DNA of 64,000 nucleotides, from assembly GCA_015057035.1 (NCBI GenBank), contig SVFC01000012.1, positions 1 through 64,000 on the forward strand. The letters are read 5' to 3'. Shown here in pieces: positions 7,264 to 15,776 of the stretch; the stretch's first letter is position 1, and the number at the start of each line of letters is the position of its first letter. The notes beneath the pieces are model-generated. The model saw only the letters and a program-made list of their open reading frames with translations, ran no database searches and was not told the DNA's origin. A program made the translations under genes and the position numbers. Source of the stretch: Lachnospiraceae bacterium (GTDB lineage Bacteria; Bacillota; Clostridia; Lachnospirales; Lachnospiraceae).

Positions 7264-8985
7264 CTACTTTAAAATCATTTCGCTCATAGGGTTTCCACCC
7301 TTAACCATTGGAAGCACAATCTCATCTGTAGAGATCATAAACTCAATAATGGTTGGAGCATCTTTGTGTTTCTTCGCTTCCGCAAATGCTGCATCGATAT
7401 CTTCTTCTCTTTCTACGCGGATTCCATAAGCACCGTAGCTTTCTGCCAATTTTACAAAATCAGGTGTATATGGCGGACATGCCGGATTTGGACCTTTGCA
7501 GTCGCTTGGGCAGGTTATACGACGTCTCAGGCAAGTTGCGCTATAACGTTTACCATAAAACAACTGCTGCATCTGACGAACCATTCCCAAATAATAATTA
7601 TTTAAAATACATACCGTTACCGCAGCCCCCTGTGTTACAGCCGTTGCCATTTCCTGAATATTCATCTGCATTCCACCATCTCCGGAAATGCAAACAACGT
7701 CTGTGTCTGGATTGGCAATTTTAGCTCCAATAGACGCAGGGAAACCAAATCCCATGGTTCCTAAACCACCAGAAGTAATCATCTTGTTCTTTGGCCCCAT
7801 TTCCAGATACTGGGTAGCCCACATCTGATGCTGACCTACGTCAGTAACATAAATACCATCTGGATAATTGGCATTAATATGCTCCATAATCATCTGTGGA
7901 GTCATTCCTTTATCACGACGCATTTCCAGTGGATTTTCTGCTTCCCAGGCAGCGATTTCTTCCATCCAGTGTTTGGTCTTCTTAGATTCCGCCCACTCTG
8001 TCAATTTCTCCAAAGCAAGTCTTGCATCAGAAACCACTGGTACGTCTACTACAACGTTACGTGAAATCGACGCTGTATCGATATCAATATGAATAATCTG
8101 AGCCTTTGGTGCAAACTCATTCAAATCCCCTGTAATTCTATCATTAAAACGGGTTCCGATGGAAAACAATACATCACATTCACTAACAGCTTTGTTTGCA
8201 GCATATTTTCCATGCATACCGCAGTTACCAATATATAATTCATGAGTCGTTGGGATTGCGCCCTTGCCCATAATAGTAGTAACTACAGGAACATTCATCC
8301 TCTCTGCAAATGTCTGTAATACGTCATTGGCTTTGGCAATGTTAATGCCACCACCTGCTAAAATCAGAGGTTTCTTTGCGCCCTTTAATAGTTTAAAGGC
8401 TTTTTTCAACTGACCAATATGTACACTGGCATTTGGTTTGTAGCCACGAATATCCACATGAGCTGGATAAACTGAGGATCCAAGTTCTGTCTGGATATCC
8501 TTTGGAATATCAATAAGTACTGGTCCTGGTTTGCCTGTGCTTGCAATCTGGAACGCCATCTTGATAATTCTACCAAGGTCTTCGCGACGACGCACGGTAA
8601 CACCATACTTGGTAATGCTTCGAGTCATTCCAACAATGTCTACTTCCTGGAAGGCATCATTACCAATCAGATTCAAAGGAACCTGACCCGTAAAGCACAC
8701 TAGCGGAATATTGTCATAATGAGCATCTGCAAGCCCTGTCATAATATTGGTGGCACCCGGGCCGCTTGTTACAAGGCAAACACCAACTTTACCAGTTGAC
8801 TTTGCATAGCCTTCGGCTTCATGAATTAATCCCTGTTCATGACGCGGCAACACCACTCGAATTGAATCCTGCTTATACAATTCATCAAATAAATCTGTAA
8901 CTGTTCCCCCAGGATACCCAAATATGGTATCAACACCTTCCTCTTCCAAGGCTTTTACAAATAACTTTCTGCCTGTAATATCCAT
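7264..8985 (-). CDS. ilvB: acetolactate synthase large (catalytic) subunit, with Cys-rich insert
   Basis: The thiamine-diphosphate enzyme that condenses pyruvate with pyruvate or 2-oxobutyrate. Motifs: catalytic-glutamate region RHEQGLIHEAEGYA near 48-61, and the ThDP/Mg motif GDGGMQMNIQE through LNNYYLGM. The start at 8985 (574 residues) is preferred: it gives the usual N-terminus MDITGRKLFVKALEEEGVDT, with GAGGTG upstream. A TTG 15 codons earlier is possible. Unusually, after YGKRYS near residue 495 there is a short insert with four cysteines (in TCLRRRITC, PSDC and PNPAC) not found in typical enzymes. No T-box or leader peptide fits in the 60-bp gap after folA. Confidence 0.95.
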   Translation of the reverse strand: MDITGRKLFVKALEEEGVDTIFGYPGGTVTDLFDELYKQDSIRVVLPRHEQGLIHEAEGYAKSTGKVGVCLVTSGPGATNIMTGLADAHYDNIPLVCFTGQVPLNLIGNDAFQEVDIVGMTRSITKYGVTVRRREDLGRIIKMAFQIASTGKPGPVLIDIPKDIQTELGSSVYPAHVDIRGYKPNASVHIGQLKKAFKLLKGAKKPLILAGGGINIAKANDVLQTFAERMNVPVVTTIMGKGAIPTTHELYIGNCGMHGKYAANKAVSECDVLFSIGTRFNDRITGDLNEFAPKAQIIHIDIDTASISRNVVVDVPVVSDARLALEKLTEWAESKKTKHWMEEIAAWEAENPLEMRRDKGMTPQMIMEHINANYPDGIYVTDVGQHQMWATQYLEMGPKNKMITSGGLGTMGFGFPASIGAKIANPDTDVVCISGDGGMQMNIQEMATAVTQGAAVTVCILNNYYLGMVRQMQQLFYGKRYSATCLRRRITCPSDCKGPNPACPPYTPDFVKLAESYGAYGIRVEREEDIDAAFAEAKKHKDAPTIIEFMISTDEIVLPMVKGGNPMSEMILK

Positions 8986-9043
8986 ACCTAACACCTCATT
9001 TTTCCATAACACTTCATCGATAGGAGTCAATCTCCCCCTTGGA

Positions 9044-9535
9044 TTATTTCACCTTCTCGTATTTATAGAAGTAAAATTCCAAATCAAAATAAGTCTGTTC
9101 TTCACTATCTGCAACAATTCTCCACTCTGGTTTCTCATCCAGGTTTGGGAAATATGCATCTGCATCATAAGCGTAATCAATCTTGGTAATATGAGCCACA
9201 TCACATTCATCCACAAGGGCTTTATAAATCTGTTCTCCGCCAATGATATATATGTCTTCGCTATTATACTTTTTCAATTCTTCATGGAGTTCTTCCATCG
9301 AATGCACAATAATAGCATCATTCACTTTATAATTCTTATTACGGGTCAATACAATATTCGTACGATTTTTTAATGGAAGACCATTTGGAAAACTCTCTAA
9401 TGTTTTTCTTCCCATTACTACTACTTTTCCTGTAGTCGTTTCTCTGAAAAATTTCTGATCCATTGGAATTCGTACCAGCAACTGGTTATTTTTCCCAATG
9501 GCCCAATTCTTATCTACTGCTGCAATTAAATTCAT
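9044..9535 (-). CDS. folA: dihydrofolate reductase
   Basis: A 163-residue enzyme reducing dihydrofolate with NADPH to keep thymidylate, purine and methionine synthesis running. Typical features: MNLIAAVDKNWAIGKNNQL with the WAIGK loop, the active-site acid in IPMDQKFF (Asp26), GKVVVMGRKTLESFP, and the YIIGGEQIY motif. It follows thyA by 68 bp and has GAGGAAG before its ATG. The pairing is functional, because ThyA produces the dihydrofolate that this enzyme recycles. Confidence 0.96.
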   Translation of the reverse strand: MNLIAAVDKNWAIGKNNQLLVRIPMDQKFFRETTTGKVVVMGRKTLESFPNGLPLKNRTNIVLTRNKNYKVNDAIIVHSMEELHEELKKYNSEDIYIIGGEQIYKALVDECDVAHITKIDYAYDADAYFPNLDEKPEWRIVADSEEQTYFDLEFYFYKYEKVK

Positions 9536-9603
9536 ACTTACTTCCTCGTCTCCACACTATTTCGTGTTTTTATACAACAATTATCTATCTTCCAGAACTA
9601 CTC

Positions 9604-10452
9604 TTACACTGCGATTGGAATATTCTTAATCTGTTCGCCTGTCACATAATCGATGAGTTTGATGTCATCTGGCGTAAAATCATAAAAATCCTTAATCTCT
9701 GGGTTTATCCAGAATTTTGGAGCAGGATGCTGTTCTCTCTCAATCAACTCTTTAATAATAGGAATGTGTCTATCATAAATATGAGCATCTGCAATTACAT
9801 GCACAAATTCGCCCACCTGCATATCACATACCTGCGCCAGCATGTGTACTAAAACCGCATATTGACATACATTCCAGTTATTTGCAGCCAAAACGTCATT
9901 AGAACGCTGGTTTAAAATAGCATTCAGAACCAATTTCTCTTCTCCAGGTTTCTGTGTAACGTTGAATGTCATACTGTATGCACATGGATATAAATGCATT
10001 TCATGTAAATCCTGATGCACATAAATATTTGTCATAATACGACGGCTAAATGGATTATTCTTAAGGTCATAGATTACTCTGTCAACCTGATCCATCATAC
10101 CTTCTTTGTATTGGTGCTTCACGCCCATCTGGTATCCATATGCCTTGCCAATCGATCCTGTTTCGTCAGCCCATTCATCCCAAATATGTCCCTTTAATTC
10201 ATTAATATTGTTAGACTTCTTCTGCCAAATCCAAAGAAGCTCATCCACACATGTCTTAATCGCAGTTTTACGAAGGGTAAGTGCCGGAAACTCTTTAGAC
10301 AAATCATAACGATTCACCACACCGAATTTCTTCATAGTATATGCGCTGGTTCCATCTTCCCATACCGGACGCACCTTTTCTCCTTCTGTACTTGTTCCAT
10401 TTTCTAAAATATCTTTACACATTTCCACAAAAACTTTATCTGCGTAACTCAT
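9604..10452 (-). CDS. thyA: thymidylate synthase, Bacillus ThyA type
   Basis: A 282-residue enzyme methylating dUMP to dTMP with methylene-tetrahydrofolate. It belongs to the diverged Bacillus subtilis/phi3T ThyA branch: ELLWIWQKKSN, HIWDEW, the nucleophile in LYPCAYSM (instead of the common PCH), RSND, and the C-terminal INPEIKDFYDFTPDD stretch. It ends in IPIAV, matching the invariant C-terminal A-V. It begins a minus-strand run into folA and ilvBN. GGGGGAA precedes the ATG. Confidence 0.95.
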   Translation of the reverse strand: MSYADKVFVEMCKDILENGTSTEGEKVRPVWEDGTSAYTMKKFGVVNRYDLSKEFPALTLRKTAIKTCVDELLWIWQKKSNNINELKGHIWDEWADETGSIGKAYGYQMGVKHQYKEGMMDQVDRVIYDLKNNPFSRRIMTNIYVHQDLHEMHLYPCAYSMTFNVTQKPGEEKLVLNAILNQRSNDVLAANNWNVCQYAVLVHMLAQVCDMQVGEFVHVIADAHIYDRHIPIIKELIEREQHPAPKFWINPEIKDFYDFTPDDIKLIDYVTGEQIKNIPIAV

Positions 10453-10587
10453 ATCGTTCCCCCGACTTAACTATATTTTTTCGCCATTGTATACTATGAC
10501 TATCTTAACTATTAATTGTACTGAAAAACGGGGGTAAAATCAAGGCTAATACGCAGAATGTTTTATAGAAAAAAGTTATAAGATATA

Positions 10588-10624
10588 TAAAAAATCAGGG
10601 AGAAAGGAACTCCTCTCTCCCTGA
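10588..10624 (-). terminator. terminator of hydrolase/membrane protein gene
   Basis: A 9-bp stem TCAGGGAGA/TCTCCCTGA (10595-10603 with 10616-10624) is followed on the minus strand by six or more T. It lies nine bases beyond the stop codon at 10633. The rest of the gap up to thyA holds only the AT-rich thyA promoter region. Confidence 0.85.
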
Positions 10625-10632
10625 GCATTTTT

Positions 10633-12498
10633 CTAATATGGAAAACTAAATGAAGTGTTTGCTACAGTAATCATTGTAATCAATAATGCATTTACCAAAC
10701 CACCAAGCCAGATGTTTCCTGTTAACTTCTGTAACTTAATGCTTAAGTATGCTGCAATTCCCAGCATAGGCACAATTGGAATCACCAGAATTGGAATCAA
10801 TGCTCCAATTGCAACTAACATTCCCGGCAATCCACCAAAGATTGTCATCTTTGTAAAGATTACAGGAACATATGTAACTAACAGGAATAAGGTTGGAGCT
10901 AAAATGTTAAATCCAACTGCAACCAAAGTCTGCTTCCTCTCACTCCATCCTTCAATACAATGGCGATTAACGCTAATACTATTAATCACGTAAAATACTG
11001 CAAAGAATGGTAAATATTTTAACGCCACAATCATCTTAGAGAAATCGAATACACGAATATCCAATGTCCAGATTCTAAAGTCTGTCATAAATACATAGTC
11101 AGCAATAAACACCAACATAAATACTGCTGCTACAACACTAAGTGCTAACAAAATAGTACGACGTCTAGTACCCTTTTCAAAGGCATATCCAAATTCTGCA
11201 CCTCTTCCTTTTAACTTGCCATTACCAACACGAAGCATAATCCATGCGACCAGACCACAACCCACACTCCAAAAAGCAATTCCACCAGTAGTATCCTGTG
11301 GAAGAAGCGGATTCAATAATGCCACATAACCTATAAGCAATAATGGAAGAAGTAAAATGGAGCAGATAAGTCCGCTAATGATGTTACTTCTAAGATATTT
11401 TCCTTTTTCCTTCTTGTCTGCAAATGCTGGAACTACTAAGGTCTTCTCCTTCTTGAGTGGGGCAAAATATGGCAGCTTAAGCATTAATGCCGCCATAGGT
11501 ACAATCGCACCAAAGAAACCAATCAGCCCAATAAAGTTAAAGGCTTCTTTTATCCACCAAGTTTGATTGGTACTTACAATTGGAATTGGCGCTCCGAGGG
11601 TCTTCTCAAAGAAGTTTACCACATGTCCTACTGTAACAGTAGAAAAATGATTCATAGCATGAAATTCTGCTGGATTATACAATGCCAACTGATATCCGTT
11701 ACTTTCATTCACGTAGAATTTTCCTTCTTCTGCAGCACCATCTAATTTCACACCCGTCTGAACAGCAACTAATTTGTTTGTGTTCTCACTAGTTAAAAGT
11801 TCATATCCATAGTATCCTGACATACCAGTATAAAACTCGTCAAACTGTCCCGCGATAATACCTAAATCACACAGATATCCACTATTACCTGTCTGGTCTT
11901 CTACTGCAGATAAGGCTAATGGATAATTACCTACGATTAAGCATGCAGCAACCTTATTTAATGCTTTTGCCTCTTCTGCAGTCGCACCATTCTTTAACGC
12001 TTCTCTTTCCAGATTACTATAATACGCTGCTGTTGCATTGGAATACCCACCACCCATAGAATGTCCGGTAACACCAATACGTTCCTGATCAACAAAATCG
12101 AGGGTATAGAGATATTCTACTGCATCTACCATACCAGCCGTTGAATGCTGTACCTCACTACCCACACCATCCTGAAGGACACCTGAATTGCCATGATTAT
12201 ACGCATCTTGTGCAAAAACTACGTATCCTCTGCGTGCTAATTCCACATAGTTCAAATCCTGCATTTCACGGTTATTCAAATATCCATGACTTGTTACAAT
12301 GGCAGGAGCAGGATGTTCTGCTGTAGCATTCTCAGGCACAAACAAATATCCTGTGTACTCTCCCGCGCTGGTTCGAATCACAACATCTGTGATTTCTACT
12401 TTGCCAAAGTTAGACTGGATTACAGAAGCTCCCATAGCTCCTACCAGACATAGTACTAAAGCAATTACAAGAAGTTTTCCCCAATTCTTGTTCTTCAT
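10633..12498 (-). CDS. alpha/beta hydrolase fused to polytopic membrane domain
   Basis: A 621-residue protein. An N-terminal hydrophobic segment (about 7-24) anchors or exports an alpha/beta hydrolase domain (about 40-310), with VTSHGYLNNREMQ and the nucleophile elbow GHSMGGG. This is followed by about eight membrane segments from residue 330 to the end. The topology puts the hydrolase outside the cell. The ATG at 12498 is set by AAGGAGGGG seven to eight bases upstream; an upstream in-frame ATG lacks a site. It has its own promoter and terminator. The substrate is unknown; an esterase or peptidase acting at the membrane surface is an inference. Confidence 0.75.
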   Translation of the reverse strand: MKNKNWGKLLVIALVLCLVGAMGASVIQSNFGKVEITDVVIRTSAGEYTGYLFVPENATAEHPAPAIVTSHGYLNNREMQDLNYVELARRGYVVFAQDAYNHGNSGVLQDGVGSEVQHSTAGMVDAVEYLYTLDFVDQERIGVTGHSMGGGYSNATAAYYSNLEREALKNGATAEEAKALNKVAACLIVGNYPLALSAVEDQTGNSGYLCDLGIIAGQFDEFYTGMSGYYGYELLTSENTNKLVAVQTGVKLDGAAEEGKFYVNESNGYQLALYNPAEFHAMNHFSTVTVGHVVNFFEKTLGAPIPIVSTNQTWWIKEAFNFIGLIGFFGAIVPMAALMLKLPYFAPLKKEKTLVVPAFADKKEKGKYLRSNIISGLICSILLLPLLLIGYVALLNPLLPQDTTGGIAFWSVGCGLVAWIMLRVGNGKLKGRGAEFGYAFEKGTRRRTILLALSVVAAVFMLVFIADYVFMTDFRIWTLDIRVFDFSKMIVALKYLPFFAVFYVINSISVNRHCIEGWSERKQTLVAVGFNILAPTLFLLVTYVPVIFTKMTIFGGLPGMLVAIGALIPILVIPIVPMLGIAAYLSIKLQKLTGNIWLGGLVNALLITMITVANTSFSFPY

Positions 12499-12536
12499 AA
12501 AAAGCCCCTCCTTATGAACTTTATTTTGGTAATTCA

Positions 12537-12565
12537 ATTGTATCAAATATATTAGTTCCTGTGAA
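12537..12565 (-). promoter_or_regulatory. promoter of the membrane hydrolase gene
   Basis: On the minus strand, TTCACA (12560-12565) and TACAAT (12537-12542) are 17 bp apart. The -10 is preceded by TGA, an extended -10 element. It is about 40 bp upstream of the start codon. Confidence 0.55.
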
Positions 12566-12604
12566 GATGTATATCGCAAAAATCGAACCTTCGAAGTCCG
12601 AATC

Positions 12605-12652
12605 CACTCCTAAAAATAAATGAGGCATCTACAAGATGCCTCATTTATTTTT
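12605..12652 (-). terminator. terminator of the tRNA-Gly pair
   Basis: An 18-bp perfect stem (12612-12629 with 12635-12652) with a 5-nt loop ends in T-runs on both strands. It lies four bases after the second tRNA gene. Confidence 0.9.
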
Positions 12653-12655
12653 AAG

Positions 12656-12728
12656 AGCGATAGACGGGGCTCGAACCCGCGGTCTCGACCTTGGCAAGGT
12701 CGCGCGTTACCAACTACGCCACTATCGC
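12656..12728 (-). tRNA. tRNA-Gly (anticodon GCC), second copy
   Basis: A 73-nt cloverleaf: acceptor stem GCGATAG/CTATCGC, D arm GCGT/ACGC, anticodon stem CGACC/GGTCG with loop TTGCCAA (anticodon GCC), a 5-nt variable loop, and a T arm with TTCGAGC. The discriminator is T and CCA is not encoded. Identical over its whole length to the copy at 12765-12837. Confidence 0.95.
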
Positions 12729-12764
12729 ATATATGAAATTGTTCATAGATTCTAAATCTATAAG

Positions 12765-12837
12765 AGCGATAGACGGGGCTCGAACCCGCGGTCTCGACCT
12801 TGGCAAGGTCGCGCGTTACCAACTACGCCACTATCGC
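12765..12837 (-). tRNA. tRNA-Gly (anticodon GCC), first copy
   Basis: The same 73-nt cloverleaf as the copy 36 bp downstream. It is the promoter-proximal gene of a two-gene tRNA operon. A small 7-bp hairpin CTGTTCC/GGAACAG (12842-12863) lies just upstream in the likely leader and could mark precursor processing. Confidence 0.95.
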
Positions 12838-12868
12838 ATATCTGTTCCATTTGGTCGGAACAGATTAT

Positions 12869-12897
12869 ATATTACCTCATGGGTCAACGAATGTCAA
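12869..12897 (-). promoter_or_regulatory. promoter of tRNA-Gly operon
   Basis: On the minus strand, a perfect TTGACA (12892-12897) and TAATAT (12869-12874) are 17 bp apart. It is about 30 bp upstream of the first tRNA. Confidence 0.6.
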
Positions 12898-12997
12898 CAA
12901 CTTTTTTCACTTTTTTTGATTATTTTTTCCTTTCCAATATTCGCACATATCTCTCACTCTATTGCATATGATATAGAAAAGGAATTGAGGTGATTTT

Positions 12998-13147
12998 ATG
13001 GGATCAAAGACAAAAATCGTTGTAATCAAATTAAAAGATATTCTGTTCTATGCAACGGTGGTTGCACTATGTATTATCGTATTATTACTTCTCTACATAT
13101 TGTTTCAACCAGCCGCTGTTACAACTGGAGCAATCATAAATGTTTAA
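12998..13147 (+). CDS. 49-residue single-pass membrane protein
   Basis: A small plus-strand gene with GAGGTG six bases before the ATG. The product starts MGSKTKIVVIKLKDILF, then has one membrane segment (about 17-38) and a short hydrophobic tail. It has no recognised function. The basic N-terminus and single helix suggest an inner-membrane small protein with N-in topology. Codon use and the good ribosome site support translation. It is the only plus-strand gene in this stretch. Confidence 0.55.
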   Translation: MGSKTKIVVIKLKDILFYATVVALCIIVLLLLYILFQPAAVTTGAIINV

Positions 13148-13153
13148 ATGCAA

Positions 13154-13184
13154 AGCAAAAAAAGGGACCGTCTGTGGACGATCC
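13154..13184 (-). terminator. terminator of 95-residue membrane protein gene
   Basis: On the minus strand, a stem AGGGATCGTC/GACGGTCCCT (one G-U pair) with a 4-nt loop is followed by seven T. It starts about 10 bases past the stop at 13196. Confidence 0.8.
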
Positions 13185-13195
13185 CTTCCATAGCA

Positions 13196-13483
13196 TTATT
13201 TTGTTTCTTCTTTTGAATCTTCTTTGTCTGTTGATTCTTCTGTTTCATCTTCGTAAAGTTCATTCAAATAGTCATCAAGATCAGCTGTTGTAACATAAAT
13301 CTTGTCAACTGGGCGGCTATTATAAACTGCTACACCAGCACTCACACCAATCCACGCAACAAGTGCAATACCAATTACGCTTCCAACGATTTTAATGAGC
13401 ATTTTCTGGCGTTTTTCTTTTGCCATAATCTCTTTACGATTTGCTTTCTCTGCTTTATACTTATCAACTTTTGCCTGACTCAT
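13196..13483 (-). CDS. small single-pass membrane protein, basic N-terminus and acidic C-terminus
   Basis: A 95-residue protein of unknown function. Residues 1-30 are strongly basic (many Lys/Arg), 31-53 form one membrane helix, and the last 20 residues are mostly Glu, Asp, Ser and Lys. The charge pattern predicts the N-terminus inside and the acidic tail outside. AAGGAGAG precedes the ATG. It follows proC by 77 bp on the same strand, so it could be read from the argJ promoter or its own. No catalytic motif is visible. Confidence 0.7.
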   Translation of the reverse strand: MSQAKVDKYKAEKANRKEIMAKEKRQKMLIKIVGSVIGIALVAWIGVSAGVAVYNSRPVDKIYVTTADLDDYLNELYEDETEESTDKEDSKEETK

Positions 13484-13560
13484 CCTATATCTCTCCTTAG
13501 TACTTAAATACTCAACGGATATATTTTATATGATTTTGCTGAAAAAAGCAAGGACTATTA

Positions 13561-14355
13561 TTACATATTACGAGATTTATCAATACAAACTTTCATGGCA
13601 TCCATTACTGCTGCTCTCATTCCCTGCTCTTCTAGCACTCTGACCGCCTGAATTGTAGTTCCTCCTGGTGAACAAACCATATCTTTTAATTCCCCTGGAT
13701 GTTTTCCAGTCTCTAATACCATCTTGGCACTTCCCATAACAGCCTGGGCCGCAAATGTATAAGCCTGCTGGCGCGGCATTCCGCCTTCTACTGCTGCATC
13801 TGCCATGGCTTCAATAAACATAAATACATAAGCCGGCGAACTACCACTAACAGCAGTTACCACATCCATAAGATTTTCTGATACAATTTCCGTCTTAGAA
13901 AATCCATTACATAGCTCACAAATACTTCTAAGTTCTGTGGCTGTCACTCTTGTATTACCACAGATTCCCATCATACCTTCTTTTACAAGAGATGGGGTGT
14001 TTGGCATCGTTCTAACGAATTTACAAGGCTTAGCAATCTTTTCTTCTAACCACGCAAAGGTTTTTCCCGGCGCAATAGATACTAAGATTTTTTGCTCTGT
14101 AACAGCATCACGGATTTCTCTTAGTACTTCCTCATAAAACTGAGGTTTTACTGCCAAAAAGATAATGTCTGCATTTTTTACTACTTCTGTGTTATTAGAA
14201 GCAATGCCTACCATATAATCTTTTGCAATCTGCTCTTTGGTACTCTGTGTTTTTGCAGAAACAAAAACATTACTCTCCGAAACAACACCAGCATCTAACA
14301 TCCCTGCCAACATTGCTCGTCCCATATTTCCACATCCAATAAAACCGACTTTCAT
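13561..14355 (-). CDS. proC: pyrroline-5-carboxylate reductase
   Basis: A 264-residue NAD(P)H enzyme catalysing the last step of proline synthesis. The N-terminal Rossmann motif is GFIGCGNMG (residues 4-12). The C-terminal dimerisation domain has SGSSPAYVFMFIEA and the signature LKDMVCSPGGTTIQAV. It follows argJ by 30 bp, placing the proline and ornithine/arginine branches from glutamate in one transcript. Normal length. Confidence 0.95.
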   Translation of the reverse strand: MKVGFIGCGNMGRAMLAGMLDAGVVSESNVFVSAKTQSTKEQIAKDYMVGIASNNTEVVKNADIIFLAVKPQFYEEVLREIRDAVTEQKILVSIAPGKTFAWLEEKIAKPCKFVRTMPNTPSLVKEGMMGICGNTRVTATELRSICELCNGFSKTEIVSENLMDVVTAVSGSSPAYVFMFIEAMADAAVEGGMPRQQAYTFAAQAVMGSAKMVLETGKHPGELKDMVCSPGGTTIQAVRVLEEQGMRAAVMDAMKVCIDKSRNM

Positions 14356-14385
14356 AGCCTTTCCTTCCTTTTTCCCGTAAAAACT

Positions 14386-15639
14386 TTATGATCGATAATC
14401 ACCATTAATCTTGACATATTCATAAGTTAAATCGCATCCCCAAGCTTTTGCTTCTTGGTTACCCTGATTAAGATTAATATGAATGTAAATCTCATCTGCA
14501 CCTAATACTTCTTTTGCAAATTCTTCGGAAAACTCTACGCCAGAGCCATTTCTACAAACTGGTATCGTACCTTTATCCGATGCTAAATCCACATCCACCT
14601 TATCAATATCAAATTCTGCTTCCGCATAACCAATGGCACATAAGATTCTACCCCAGTTTGCATCTTCTCCAAACATCGCACATTTGAAAAGTGGAGAACG
14701 GATAACGCTTTTGGCTACAATAATAGCTGTATCCAAATCTGGCGCTCCTGCACAGGTGCATTCCAGCATCTTGCTTGCACCTTCCCCATCTTTGGCTAAC
14801 ATCTTGGTGAGGTTCATAAGAATCTCATAAAGTGCAGCCTTAAATATCTCATAATCTTCGTTTTCTGTTTCAATCTTGTGATTTCCTGCAAGACCATTTG
14901 CCATTACTGTCAATGTGTCATTGGTGGAAGTATCCCCATCTACACTTAAGCAATTGTAGGTTACTTTTACGATTTCAGACAAAGCCTTCTGCAAAAGCCC
15001 TGCATCAATAGCAGCGTCTGTCGTTACAAAATTCAACGTCGTTGCCATGTTAGGATGTATCATACCACTCCCCTTGGCCATTCCGCCCATAGTACACTCC
15101 ACTCCACCAAGAGTAAATCTTACTGCATACTGCTTAGGCACTGTATCCGTAGTCATGATGGCATTCGTTGCTCGGTCATTACCATCATAACTCAACCCTG
15201 CTACAAGCGCAGACATACTATTGGCAATTGGCTCCATTGGAAGAATCTGGCCAATCACTCCGGTAGATGCCACTATTACTTCTTCTTGTTTCACATCATA
15301 ACCAGCCTTTGACAATTCGTCCGACGCCATTTGACACATTTTTTGTGCTTTCTCCACACCATCAAAGTTACAAGTGTTTGCATTTTTACTATTTACGATA
15401 ATGGCTTTGGATTTCTGCCCGGACTTCTCCAAATTAGCTTTCGTCACAAGGATTGGAGCACCTTTGACCTTGTTCGTAGTATATACTGCCGCAGTATCAC
15501 AAGCCACTTCTGATACCACCAATCCCAAATCATTCTTTTCTTTATTTGGATTTAGTCCACAGTTAAGCCCGTTCGCTTTAAATCCTTTTGCAGCACATAC
15601 TCCGCCATCTATTTTCTTCCAATTGTAATTTTTCGTCAT
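14386..15639 (-). CDS. argJ: bifunctional ornithine acetyltransferase / N-acetylglutamate synthase
   Basis: A 417-residue Ntn-hydrolase that moves acetyl from N-acetylornithine to glutamate, the cyclic arginine pathway. The autoprocessing site is in GMIHPNMATTL: the chain is cut between Ala199 and Thr200, and the Thr becomes the nucleophile. Other family motifs are DTAAVYTTN near 48-56 and the MFGEDANWGR segment. Whether it also makes acetylglutamate from acetyl-CoA (bifunctional form) cannot be read from sequence. It is first in an argJ-proC operon. Confidence 0.95.
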   Translation of the reverse strand: MTKNYNWKKIDGGVCAAKGFKANGLNCGLNPNKEKNDLGLVVSEVACDTAAVYTTNKVKGAPILVTKANLEKSGQKSKAIIVNSKNANTCNFDGVEKAQKMCQMASDELSKAGYDVKQEEVIVASTGVIGQILPMEPIANSMSALVAGLSYDGNDRATNAIMTTDTVPKQYAVRFTLGGVECTMGGMAKGSGMIHPNMATTLNFVTTDAAIDAGLLQKALSEIVKVTYNCLSVDGDTSTNDTLTVMANGLAGNHKIETENEDYEIFKAALYEILMNLTKMLAKDGEGASKMLECTCAGAPDLDTAIIVAKSVIRSPLFKCAMFGEDANWGRILCAIGYAEAEFDIDKVDVDLASDKGTIPVCRNGSGVEFSEEFAKEVLGADEIYIHINLNQGNQEAKAWGCDLTYEYVKINGDYRS

Positions 15640-15693
15640 TTTTAAAGTTCTCCTTCAGTCCCATGTGATAAACACCACAAAATATATAGTCCT

Positions 15694-15722
15694 ATTGTAA
15701 ACGTATTATCCCCAGAAATCAA
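15694..15722 (-). promoter_or_regulatory. promoter of argJ-proC
   Basis: On the minus strand, TTGATT (15717-15722) and TACAAT (15694-15699) are 17 bp apart, with a leader of about 48 nt. No obvious ARG box was identified by eye. Confidence 0.55.
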
Positions 15723-15726
15723 GAAC

Positions 15727-15755
15727 GCCCCGTATTCCATTTTAGAAAACGGGGC
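15727..15755 (-). terminator. probable terminator of the MCP gene
   Basis: A 7-bp GC-rich stem GCCCCGT/ACGGGGC (15727-15733 with 15749-15755), extended by a few bases after one mismatch. The T-tract is weak. It lies 21 bp beyond the MCP stop. Confidence 0.6.
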
Positions 15756-15776
15756 ATAACCTTATGTAATAATAGT

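Noticed and set aside
8986-9030. Earlier TTG start for ilvB with a GGGGGAG upstream
   Set aside because: The purine-rich site is only about three bases from the TTG. The ATG at 8985 has a usable site and gives the standard family N-terminus.
8986-9043. T-box or leader peptide for ilvBN
   Set aside because: The gap to folA is about 60 bp and has no T-box sequence, specifier stem or terminator.
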